This document shows positions 1-12,200 of a stretch of 64,000 bases of DNA, one piece after another. The notes under the pieces are model-generated. The model made no database searches, had not been told where the DNA came from, and saw only the letters and a program-made list of their open reading frames with translations. Position 1 is the first letter of the stretch; every line of letters begins with the position of its first letter. The stretch is from Endomychus coccineus. Its lineage: Eukaryota > Arthropoda > Insecta > Coleoptera > Endomychidae. The DNA lies in the NCBI GenBank assembly GCA_958510875.1, contig OY294068.1, positions 68,674,633 through 68,738,632 of the forward strand, written 5' to 3'. A program made the position numbers and the translations under genes.

Positions 1-1360
1 TCAAAATTAGTACCGGTTTTTAAAAAAGGTAATAGACATGAGGTTACTAATTATCGCCCAATTGCCATCATCAATAACTTCAGCAAAATATCTGTATATA
101 ATATAAAATATTCTGTAAAACTGCAGATATCCCCTGAGCAGCATGGGTTCATGCCTGGCAGATCAACTGTTACTAAATTAGGTTGCTACAGTCACTACTT
201 GGCGGATGTTATTGATGAGGGTGGCCAGGTTGATTGTATCTACCTCGATTTTATTAAGCATTTGATAAAATGGATCACAGCATTTTATTGAATAAAATAT
301 ATAGCTTTGGATTTACAAATCATTTGATTGAATTTTGGAATTCTTACCAAAGTGATAGATATCAATATGTAGAGTATAGAGGTTTTAAACAGTATTCATT
401 TCATGCCACCTCAGTTTTACCTCAAGGGTCAGTACTTGGACCACTCCTATTCAATTTGTTTATCAATGACATGTCTTCTTTATTTTTCTGATATTTTCTT
501 CTTTAAGCAGACGATTTAAAACTTTACGCGGCAGTAAAGCATTCTTTATCTTGTATCTCACTGCAGCATGACTTGAATACATTCAGTACTTGGTGTGTAA
601 TAAATCATCTAGAGCTTAGTATTAGTAAGTGCACCGTAATGACTTTCACCAAGAAAATTACGCCTATTATTTACAATTACAAACTTGTTGACACAGCTCT
701 TGCTCACATTGAATCAATTGTTTCTAGCGCCTACAGAATGCTGGGCTTTATCATCCGGAATTGCTGCCTATTTAACAATAGTGATTCAATAACAATGTTA
801 TATAATTCATTTTTTCGTTCTAAGCTCGAATATGCTTCAATTGTGTAGAATCCCCATCATAAAATTTATATAAACAAAATAGAGCGAGTGATTCGGCGTT
901 TCCTAAATATTTAGTCTTCAAAGCTGATGCTAATTATCCATCTATTGGGATTTCCCATCAGGCTCTATTAGATAGATTCTCTTGTATAGTTATATAAACG
1001 TAGGGAAATTCATAGTATTTTATTCCTTTATAAGGTCATTCATAACCTGGTTGACTGTCCTGTAATTTTATCAAGGCTGAATTTACATGTTACATCTGAT
1101 CGCACCCGTTCGACACAAACATTTTATCTACCACTCTGCAGAACAAATACCTTATTATTTTCCCCAATTTTCCAAATGTGTGGATTCTACGAAATGATCG
1201 GTTTGACTGTTGATATATTTTATTGTAACCCTAATGATATTTGTAAAGCTGTGTATAATAGTTAATTTTAATTCCTACTCTGTAATTATATTATATGTAC
1301 CCCTAAGCTGTAGAAGGGATTTCCCCCGTTGAGCTAGTGTAATTGAATAAATAAATAAAT
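1..1360 (+). mobile_element. Jockey/CR1-type non-LTR retrotransposon, 5'-truncated and decayed
   Basis: Broken reverse transcriptase reading: LVPVFKKGN followed by VTNYRPIAIINN (RT entry region), FGFTNHLIEFWNSY, LPQGSVLGPLLFNLFINDM and ADDLKLYAA (catalytic ADD), with frameshifts and stops between. The C-terminal part at 573-848 contains MLGFIIRN and a KLEYAS block. The 3' end is a hairpin-like segment followed by (AAAT)n at about 1345-1361. The left boundary is outside the window. It lies downstream of E(Pc). Confidence 0.85.
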
Positions 1361-2569
1361 GTCGAACAAATGAAAAACTCATATTAAAGTACACACAAAA
1401 TACTATCAGTGCATGTTAAGCATTAGTTGATACGACAAACAGTCATCTTATAATTGACAATTGAAGACACTTTTGATTTTGCTGAAAAATCGCACTTTTT
1501 GGGCCCTATATTAGGCCCCTTACATTCTATTAACCTCTAATTTGCGTCATTTCACTCTTTTTGATCTCTTACAGCTTTTTCTGTCATAAAATGGTCAATA
1601 ACTCGAGTAGCATAGAGCCCAGACCATTTAATGTCCATATTCGTGATCAACGCACCCGAAGACTTAAAGATTGACCAAAATTAAGGAACGTAAAAATTTT
1701 AACAAGAAACATGAAATAAAATTACAGAGGGGGACTGGACTAAATAGGAATACTATATTTTGATTGAGACGATCTCCCAAGTATTTACTTACTGAGCCAT
1801 CATCTGGGTTGTGCAAGTGATCAATGAATGACTCAGATTTCCTTATACTTATTAGTAGACCGTCCGTCTACTTTAATGCTATATTCAACATTAGTTTTGA
1901 TTATTTTTCACAATATCCCAGACACCTCTTGATTTGTATGGAGCTGATATTATTTTAATAGAGTTTAATGAATTATTACGATTCCTTACGCATATTATAA
2001 AATTCAGTTTTTCTTCTTTATATCTGTTTAGAAGCCTAGTTGAGTTTGTTTCTCTGTACAGTTGATATTTAAATACCCATGATTTGTTGTAATCATTTTT
2101 TACTTGAATCATTTTTTGTGGAAAAGCCATGTCAAAATAATAGTAATATATTTCCGTTATTCACTGTTTGCATCATAATTGTAATAAAATTTTATCATAT
2201 AATTTTTTCTCCATTTGTAAAAGAAATATGGTGACTCACATATATCAAAATATTAACGTGTGACATTGAATGTCAAAGCATGTTATGTGACACAACACTG
2301 TGAAGGTAATAAAAGTCGTTCAAAACTCCAATGATCCAATATGGAGGCTGAAAGACGAAACGTCTGAAGGCAAATCTGAAAACAGCATCAGGTAGCGGGA
2401 AACAAGTGACAATGTAAATAGCAATTTGTTTTGGAACTGTTCTTTTACTAAAGCCAGAATTTTCGAAATTTCGAATTTGACTTGATATTTTAGGATATAG
2501 GTACTCGGAATTTTGAAATATTCTCAAATGCATATTGTTAGTCAAATAAATGCGCAACTTTGCCTCAAT
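1361..2569. other. Downstream flank / 3' UTR of E(Pc)
   Basis: Probably contains the E(Pc) 3' UTR on the minus strand. Canonical AATAAA is not seen on that strand close to the stop; ATTAAA variants occur near 1872 and 1952. Minus-strand 1891-2130 is open (79 codons) and ends PYKSRGVWDIVKNNQN, faintly like the linker before the RT domain of non-LTR elements. I could not confirm this. Confidence 0.4.
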
Positions 2570-3275
2570 TCAACCATTTTCATATTTCTTATAGTTTTCG
2601 AGATTCCAATGGCGAGGATTGCATTTGAAAAACCCAGTATGCCTGTGCACGTCTCGATATGTTGGATCTAAATATAGAAATTGCGTACCTTCATATCCAA
2701 TTTGTGGTAGTATTCCATTTGTGTTACTAACGGAATTATCTGTTGTCGGTCGCAATCGCCCCTCCGAAACTGCATTAGCACTATTAAACTTAGGACTAGC
2801 AAAGGTACATGTATTCAAGTGAGTTCTGAACGACGATGCACTGTAATCGGCGTTCAAATCGGATACAAAAAATTTAGAACAACCTACTGTTCGGTCATCA
2901 CTACTGTTCGAATCTTCATTCGTTTTACTTTTACTTTCAATGAGGTTGACATTAATAGATGAAGAATTATCATTAACACTAGGAGTAAGCGTATTAAGAC
3001 CGACATTAACGTTCAAGTTAATGCCCGTTTGCACGATTTTATCACTGGATTGCCGGGTATCAGTGACTGGAATATCTAAAGAGTCCAATGTGTCGAATAT
3101 GAAAGGCTCGGTATTGAATACAGAAGTGTCCAATAATGAGCTAGGAGGGTCCATCGTTTGAATTTCCATCGAAAACGGCGATATCGAATCTAGCTTCAAA
3201 TATGAATCCTCTGCTGGCAACAGATGACACGGTGGTTCCCAATCAGGAGGTGGCGTTTTGGGCCGAAAATGTAAC
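2570..3275 (-). CDS. E(Pc): E(Pc) coding exon 7 (stop codon)
   Basis: Completes the split Trp codon and reads LHFRPKTPPPDWEPP, matching the HFRPRTP motif that follows the equivalent exon in EPC1. The rest is Ser/Thr/Asn-rich and unconserved to my eye, ending in GFFKCNPRHWNLENYKKYEN and TGA at 2572-2570. Acceptor TTTCCAG at 3276-3282. Whether longer isoforms use other downstream exons cannot be judged here. Confidence 0.9.
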
Positions 3276-6200
3276 CTGGAAACAAATATTTTCTATCAAT
3301 ACAATGAACACAATGATTTTCTTAAAGTTTCTTATATTAAGAACGAAACTTCGACAAACGAGAGATTCAGGCGGATGTAAACTGAGCACCAACCAACTTA
3401 CAGTTTTAATTATGTAGGTAATTTGGGTCCTAGTCAAAAATGCACCTGCAAAGTGTATATGTAAACTGGGCATCATACTTAATTAAAATCACAACTATGC
3501 AATACAAAATAGAACATAATATATTTCAAGTTATTGTAGATATTTTCAAACGGCACACAAAAAATTAAATCCAAAATAAAAATCAAATTAAAAAAACTCA
3601 AAACTATTTAGTTATTCAAAAATATATATTCAAAGTAAAAAGCGTTATCTTTTAACTGATGAATAAAATGATACACACTTCACAAAGTGTAATAATAATA
3701 ATAATAATCTTTATTCAACTTATTAACATACAAAGTACTGAAGGTAAGTCAAACAAAGAATTGGTACAATGATTACTGAGATAATTAGATGTAAGTAGTG
3801 TATGTGTAAGAAATATGTATAATATAATATAATAAAAGATTTCCCGTATATATAATTTATATACATTTTCTGCTCAGAAAAACTTTGTTATAAATCATCA
3901 GGAGACAAAAATTCGCTGATAAGAGTGAAAAGGTTTTTGTTGGAAGAATGATTTCACGCCATTCTTGAATGAATTGTAAGTGGGTTTTGATTTGATGTCA
4001 ACTGGTAAAGCGTTATAAAAACAATACATTTATAAACTGGAGATTTGCGAAACATAGTAGTTTTGTGAGGAGGTAAACGGAGATTTATGGTCCTTGTGTT
4101 ATAGCCATGAACGTCAGATTGTTGTAAAAAAGTGTTGAAATATTTCCTGGTAAAGTTAACGCACTTCATTATGTAAATAGAAGGGACAGTTAAAATTGAG
4201 TATTTCTTGAATGCTTCTCTACAACTTGCACGGTAGTCTAAGTAGAAAATTAATCTGATTAATCTCTTTTGTGATACAAGAACTCTAAGATCATTGGCAC
4301 AACCCCAAGATATTATATTGAAAGAAAGATGACAGTAAGCTAGTGCATAATATAGGTTTATCAGAGTTCGTTCATTAACGTATGATTTCAGTAGAAGAAT
4401 TCCATAAAAAGCTTTATTTAATTTGTTGCATGCATGTTTTATGTGATTATTGAAGCTCAAATCGGAGTCGAGCCAGGTACCCAGAAGTTTAACACTGGTT
4501 GTGAAAGGAAATGAAAATTGTTCCTTTATTAACTTAGGAATCATTCTATGGATACGAAAATTTATACATACAGTTTTTTCATTGTTCAAAATCAAAGAGT
4601 TTTTGTTGTACCAGAACACCATTTCTCTGCATGTCTTATGGATTTTGGCTTGTACTTCCTCAAGAGACTTGCCTGAAACCGTTGTTGTTATGTCATCTAC
4701 AAACATTGTGACTATACCCTCGCTGAAAAAATTTGGCAAGTCATTCGCAAACAGTAGGAACAATAACGGTCCGAAGACATATACCTGAGGAACTCCTAGT
4801 GAAGCAGGGAATTCTTCTGAGAGTTCGTTGTTAATTTTTACAACAAGGTGGCTGTTTTTTAGGTATGATGCAATCCAATTTATAAGATACCCCTTATGCC
4901 AAGGGTATATAATTTTTTTAGTATACATTCAGGATTCAAACTGTCGAAAGCATTAGACAGGTCGAATAGAAGGGAGACGACGTAGTTGCCTCTCTCCATG
5001 TATACATAATCCATGAGTTGATTTGTGGCAGTTTCCACTGACTTATTTTTCCTAAAGCCACGTTGGCTTGTATTTAGAATATTATATTTATCATTGAAAT
5101 CCGTAATTATGTTGTAGACGCATCTCTCAAGAATTTAGGAAATCTCATAGCAGTGAAATTTGACGGTAATTCTCTATATTAGTTGTATTTCCTTTTTTGT
5201 GTAAGGGAAAGATAAGTGCTAATTTGAACATATCTAGAAAGGTACCTGTGTCCAAGGATAAATTTATCATGCGAGTCAAAGGAGGAACGATAATATGTGG
5301 AATTGTTTTCAAGAGCTTAGAAGAAATTGAAAATTGAATTTTGTACATGACGTGCTACTGTACAGGAGACAGGAGCTCGATGAATTATCACCAAAATGTG
5401 CCACTGCAGTATTATGGCATATGTTTGAGAAATGAGAGGCAAACGCATTAATGTCCTTGCCATCAAAAATGTGGCATTGATAAATTATTTAATCGTTGAC
5501 ACAGTTCACTTAGAGTCCGCTTAGAGTTCTTAAATTTTGTTCTGTACGAGTGTCTTTAACTTACGCTGTTGTGTGTGCATTTATTTATGGCATTAGTGAT
5601 TGATGGAGTTACAGTAGTCCACACATAATACTTTTTTTACATTAATGCCTGGTCGGGGTTGCAGCGCTCTCCGACGACATCGAAGCAATCACGTCAGGAA
5701 AACGAACCTACTCCTTCCCCGGTCGGTAAATAGCTTCAGGTTCTTAAATCGTATGCCCTAAGTATTTTATTTGAACCCAGAATGATTGCCTTCTGCATCC
5801 GGTCTATCAAGATCTGCGCAGAGTTCTTACAGGCCGAAATGATCTTAAGGTTTGAACGCAGCGAAGACCGAATTCCGCCCAAAACACCGATGATTAGAAT
5901 CACTAATACGACCTTGTGGCCTGGGTATAGTGTGCGGAGCTCCAACATGAGATCTTGATACTTTGTCCATTTTTCCTCCTCTTTCAAGACTATGTTCTTC
6001 TCTGCCGGAGCAGAGAATTCGATGACATACATATTCTTGGTTTGTTTATCGAGGAGGACAACGTCAGGCATATTTGCTTGTATGGACCTGACAATCGGAA
6101 ACGGGTAATTCCTGTAGATCTGGCATTTTTCGTTTCCGTCAACGGACTCAATATCTTCTGACATGTAAGGCAGCACCGGCTCTTGGTCTATTCCGTACGA

Positions 6201-9200
6201 GTGCCTTAGATGGTAATAGAGCTCCCGTAGAGCCACATTATGACGATGGGTGTACGCCGAGGCCTCTTTTGCCGGACATGCCGACAACAGATGGAAAAGC
6301 TACTCAGGAGCCTTTCGACAGGCCCTGCAGGTGACATCAGAAACCTGCACACCCATCACGTTGCGGCGACAGACCAAGGTGTTGATTGCGCCGTCTTGGC
6401 AAGCTGCAGTAAATCCCTCGGCCTTGGATGTGAGCCCGGCTGACAAGCCGAGCGTTTCGATGTTTCGGTAGAAAGCACTGCGTATCGACTTGTCAACATG
6501 CTGCCTGAGCATAAGATCTTGCTGCGGGCATTTATCTGTGCTTTTTGATCTGTTTTCTGATCGGTATAAGAACCAAACAATATTCTAATGCTTTTGTTTT
6601 GCGACATCATATTGTATCCATTTGTAGTTATCGTTCCCGACTTGAGGCATTTGCCCGGTTGCCCAGTTCTGTTTTTATCTCATTACAACAGTGGTTTTCT
6701 CATTAATATAATCACAATCATGCATACATTTAAGCTGTAGAAATGTCCTAGCCCTATGGCAGTGACTTTTGACGTTAATAGATATGACTTTGGAAATAGT
6801 GATTTTACTTAAACTGACTACTTTGTTTTACTATCACTGATATGATATCAGTGATAGTAAAACAAAGTAGTTTTATTCATCATTTCGTTAAAATGATAAC
6901 TATCACAAAGTAACGGCTTCCACAATTGAGTACTTAAACTGATGTTGTTTTCACAAGTATTATCCTTATTTTTAGGTTACTTATACCCTATAACAATAAC
7001 TTAATTGTAAGGTTTTGGATGTATAAACACGAAGAAATGATTAGAATTGAAATGAATCTGCAGTACAGAACAGGTGGTGTCATATTGAAGTACAATTAGA
7101 CTGTCACCCGTGGAGATACCATCGGTCTAAATTGATTGCTTTGTAGTATCATGGAAATAAAGTTGACAAAACATGGTTCTTTATGTCAATAGCAAAATAG
7201 TATCATAGTAAATAGAGTGCAGAACATACTGTTGTAAAACTCATATGTCGTCAATTCATATAAACTTTCCATGTCATGACATGAGTCTAAATTTAACCCG
7301 CAGCATCTAAATGCGAAAAAATGTGCTACCAACAAGAGGGTGACGGAAGTTATTGATCTACCGATCATTTAATTTATAGTTGTTTATGGTTCCTTTTTAC
7401 TTCCCTCACTATACATAGTGTGAGGGAATTATTATTTTAATCGGGTTAAAAAAAAAATAAGTTTCGAGTCTTTCTCTGAATTCTAATTTTTACGGGTCAT
7501 ACTACATTATGGCAAATTATAATACGTAGCCATTGTATTACAGTGTAACTAATGCACTTTAAACTTCTGCTAAACGTACGTCAAGTAAGACGATATACGT
7601 ATGTGCGAGCGTAATAAATGTGGACGATTGCGTTGTTTCAAATTTCGCAAATTTAGTCCAGGCTATGAACCGGAAAATAAAAAATAAAAAACTTGTAAGT
7701 TCGAATCGAATTTTTTTTTTGCATTAGCTTCAGGAGGTTCTCAGGATCATTCATACTCGTACACCTTAAAACCACTTGGGAACCCCAACCCCTCCCATTG
7801 GCGGCGAAAACGGCCCGAAATCTCCAAGTCTTGAATTGTATTTTCTACAAAAAAAAGAATTTTGGCATTTTGAGTGCACCTAGGGGTTTTTTTGGGTCGC
7901 TGAAAGCGAATCCGTAGCCAAATTTACTTGAAATCCATCGTAGGGGTGGTAAAATCGACGATTTTGCACCCCTACATGTTATTTTGCAATTTACGTGTTT
8001 TAGGCATTTCGAATGCACCAAGGTTTTTTGGGTCGCTGAATACGAATCCGAAGCCAGATTTACTCGAATATCATCGTAGGGGTGGGAAATTTACAAAAAT
8101 GGCTAATTTGACACGCTTCCAAATTTTTATTATTTTTGCATTTTAGAATTACTTCGGAGTAAATCTGGCTTCGGAATCTTAGTCAGCGAACCAAAATACC
8201 CCCTTGGTGCATTCGAAATGCCAAAAACACGTAAAATGCAAAATAACATATAGGGGTCCAAAATTCAAAATTTCGTCGATTTTACCACCCCTACGATGGA
8301 TTGCAAGTAAATGTGGCTACGGATTCGTGTTCAGTGACCCAAAAAACCCCGTTGGTCACTCGAAATGCCAAAATACCTTTTTTTGTAGAAAATACAATTC
8401 AAGACTTGGAGATTTCGGGCTATTTTCGCCCCCAATTGGTGGGGTTGTGATTCCCAAGAGGTTTTAAGGCGTATAAATGATCCTGAGATGCTCCTGAAGC
8501 TAATGCAAAAAAAAAATTTTATTCGAACTTACATTTTTTTTAATTATAGCTAAAATCTCGGTTCACAGCCTGGACTAATTGATATAAAATGATGAAAATA
8601 GAAACTATATTGTTTTTGGGGCGGTCCCGTTTCAAGTGGTATTTTTAAAATCCATCTTCTATGCAAGATTTCCCCTGCTCTACGCAAAAAAAAACATCCA
8701 TCTTCAGTTTTTCAAATGGAATTATAGTATTTCATAACATAATGACAAGTGTTTTTCTGGTTTAAATATATATCATACGCATCTAAATAAGAGAAGTATC
8801 AAAAATTCTCATCTTAAGATTTAATTGACGTCATCGATGTGACGCCACAGTCTACTTTATGTGTGTTTATTCTGTGGAAATGTTCGATAGTTCATGTGAC
8901 AGTATAAGAACAGGATATATTATAGTGTGATAAACATGAAATTCGAAAATATTTCATGTAGACCATTTGAAAATGGCCATGTCATATAGAGTGTAATTTA
9001 ACTTCTTTCATTACCGGTTTCTAAATCATTTCAAACATATTTTCTGTTTTTACGATCATACATTTGACCCGCAGATGTGTCTGAAACTTATTTTGCTAAC
9101 AAAAGTGAGGGAAGGCAGTGATCGATCACAGTTAATTTAAATAAAACAGTGGTAATGCTAACTATAGTCAAGTAAGCATTACCACGTGGAAAAAATAATT

Positions 9201-12200
9201 ATTCTTGACGTTGTTTCAACACTCAACTTGGTGTTTTTTTTGTTTCAAATTTTAAAAATTGTAAAAGAAATTTAAACCTTATTTATTAAAAACAAAGAAT
9301 GCTAACTTTATAGTAGAGTTGAAAATATTGTTATTCACTCAATTAATGGTAATTTTTTTCTGCAAATTGGTTAACGTTTTTAAGATTCAAAAAAGATTTA
9401 AACCTGTTTTCCTTTGAAGAAGGTTATGCCAACTCTACAGAAAAATTGACATTACAATGCTTGGAACAATTTATTCCAAATAACAAGTAAAGGGATCCTT
9501 GAGCCAGATCATTTATATTATTATTAATGTCTCAGACAAATTATTGTCCTTCACATATAAATAAAACTATGAACATCTCATACAGGTAGAATTATTTTGC
9601 ACTAGAGCATAATTTTGCAATAATAAATTCCTTCATCCTATTACACATAACTTATGAATAAGCTGTTTAGCAATGTTGTTTAATTAATACTACGTATATA
9701 CAAATTGTTTAGTGTCACGTAAACTGAAAAATATTAAGCTACACAAAGACTTTTAACATACGTATCATCGCTAGTTTGACTGATTTGAGATACTTAGTGC
9801 TTTTACAAATAAATCATAGTGAATTTATTAATTTCGGAAAATTTTGATTGTAGTAGAATTTTATGAGCAGTAAGGTCTTGACAAACTGTATGTAGATTTC
9901 AAAGGCGTATTTTACTTCCAATTTAGTGTCTCACTTTTTAACTTGGTGTATTGGGGTCTCGGTAATTATAAGAGTTAGAAGGTTAGTTAAATGGAGACAG
10001 TTTTACCGAATCAGATGAGTTACTAAGATCCGGTTTCAAAAATTTTCAATTTCCGCTTATTTACAATATATTATTTCAAAAATGTAAAAACTGCCAATTC
10101 GTTCTCTTTCACTTTTTCTCCTTTATAAAATGGCATCAAAAAAATTTGAATACGAAGAACCGTTTTCTAAGGTCCATCAGCTTTTCGTTTTTAAATACGC
10201 ACCACAATTTTTTCTTATCGATTATGGTAGAAGTAATTATCCTTTCTACAACCATGTACCACACTTGATTATTTTACTTTTTGGGCATATTATCAATCAA
10301 CATGAAATACGCATTTTTAAAAGTTGAAATTTTTAAAAAAATTCACACCATAACATCTAAACTTTATTAGAATTAGCACAAAAAGTTATGAAAAAGTTAA
10401 GCAAAAGTCTAAGAATCCATGATATACACTTTTTCTTCCCTTGTTCTATTATAGGGATAGGTTAATTGACTTTGACAAAGAAGTTATCACAGTACCACCA
10501 TTCACTGTCAAAAGAATGTGATGAGGTTTGCTGTTATTTTTCAAAGATTGGAATTTAAAATAAATCATGAAGTAAAAATGTTCGTGTCAAAATAAGAGAA
10601 AGTTATTCAGTTTTAAGATTACAGTAATCAAAGTGCTTAAATGAATATCTACTAAAAGTTATGTAGGAATCAATGTACCTATATTCTACAGTATTATATT
10701 ATGATTCTTATCTACATACAAATAAAGACCAATTTGAGGTGGGATTGTGACGTTATACATCCCCTGCCCAACAAACGTTTTTCCTACATACTTAATGTTG
10801 GTGTCTATAAGTCAAAAAACTGAAAGACAAAATCATTCTCTGACAGAAGCAAACAGACCTGATTTCTCTAAATTAAAATTTGAAGACTCAAATCTTGAAA
10901 TAAACAGTGCTGATAAAACCAAATACCTGGATATCATTATTGACAAATACTTCAAATGGACAGACCACGTTAATACCTTAACAGCAAAACTACGAAGATT
11001 TATATATAAATTTTATGAGTTACGTAAGTTTATAAATAAAAAAATTATTAATCATTCTCTACCAATCGTTAATTGAATCTATCCTAAGATACGGTATTGC
11101 TGTGTCGGATGATCTTTATAATAATGCCTTACAACCCCTGACCGTTTTTCAAAATTACATTATTAAAATAATACTCCGAAAAAAAAATTGTATTCTACAA
11201 GCTTACTATACAATGAAGAATTTCTGAATATATGCTCACTGTATTATAACACATGCTGCATATTCATCTACAAACACCCCTATTTGAAAATTAATCCAAC
11301 ACATAAGCATGAATCTCGGTCAAAAATTAATAATATACTAATAAGTCCCTTTTATCAGAAAGATGCTAACCAGAGGTTCGTTACGTCAATAGCTCCTAAA
11401 ATAATCAATTCTTTACCACCAAACATAAAAAAAATAAACAATCTTAAAACTTTCCAAAAAAAATCTAAACAATATAGGTAAAACCAAACTAAATACTTAA
11501 ATATCATATAATTACTGTAAATACATGTATTTATTAATTCCAAACAATGTAATCTGAATGTATAGCATCATAATTTGTGTTTGCAACTTAATTCTCTTTA
11601 GTTGTAAAATTACTAATGTGTATCTATTCTATTTTTTTTGTTACGCCTGTCTTCCCAACTACACGAAATTTGATTTATTTAATATTATTATATTAATACT
11701 TTGTCACAAATAGCAAAATAATACAATAATAAATTGTTCTGTACACATACCCCTTGGGCCTAGGTGTATATAATTTTAGAAAAATATCTATGAAATGTAA
11801 ATACTTACACTATGTGTACTATATACTATTGCAATTATTTATGTGAGCTCAAGATGCAAGAAATTTCAAATAAATCAAGTGTTAGATTTTCTAAAAAAAA
11901 TAAAATAATGATGGGATTTGAAGAAGCATCCCTTTGTTGGCATCCACATGTAGATACATTCTCTAGTATCACGATTAAATTCCCCATGAAAAATTACTTC
12001 AAGTACCACATTTCATTGATCCGAATAGTATACAGAATAAAAAATAAAAATCTAATTTTTGGTGCTATCTTTAAATATTATAACCACAAGTTGACATGTG
12101 AGTGAAGAATCAACTCTCCATATATTCTTTGGTTATTTCCAAACACCTTGAATAAATAATGTCCTTGAATCTTATACGAATATAAGTAATGTCAAAAAAG

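Noticed and set aside
7928..8467. Open frames such as that at 8204-8467 (and its twin at 24002-24346)
   Set aside because: Produced by the foldback repeat; the same text appears on both arms and in both copies without any domain.
11812..12105. 97-codon plus-strand frame in E(Pc) intron 6
   Set aside because: No recognisable domain and no splice or promoter context; likely chance in AT-rich DNA.
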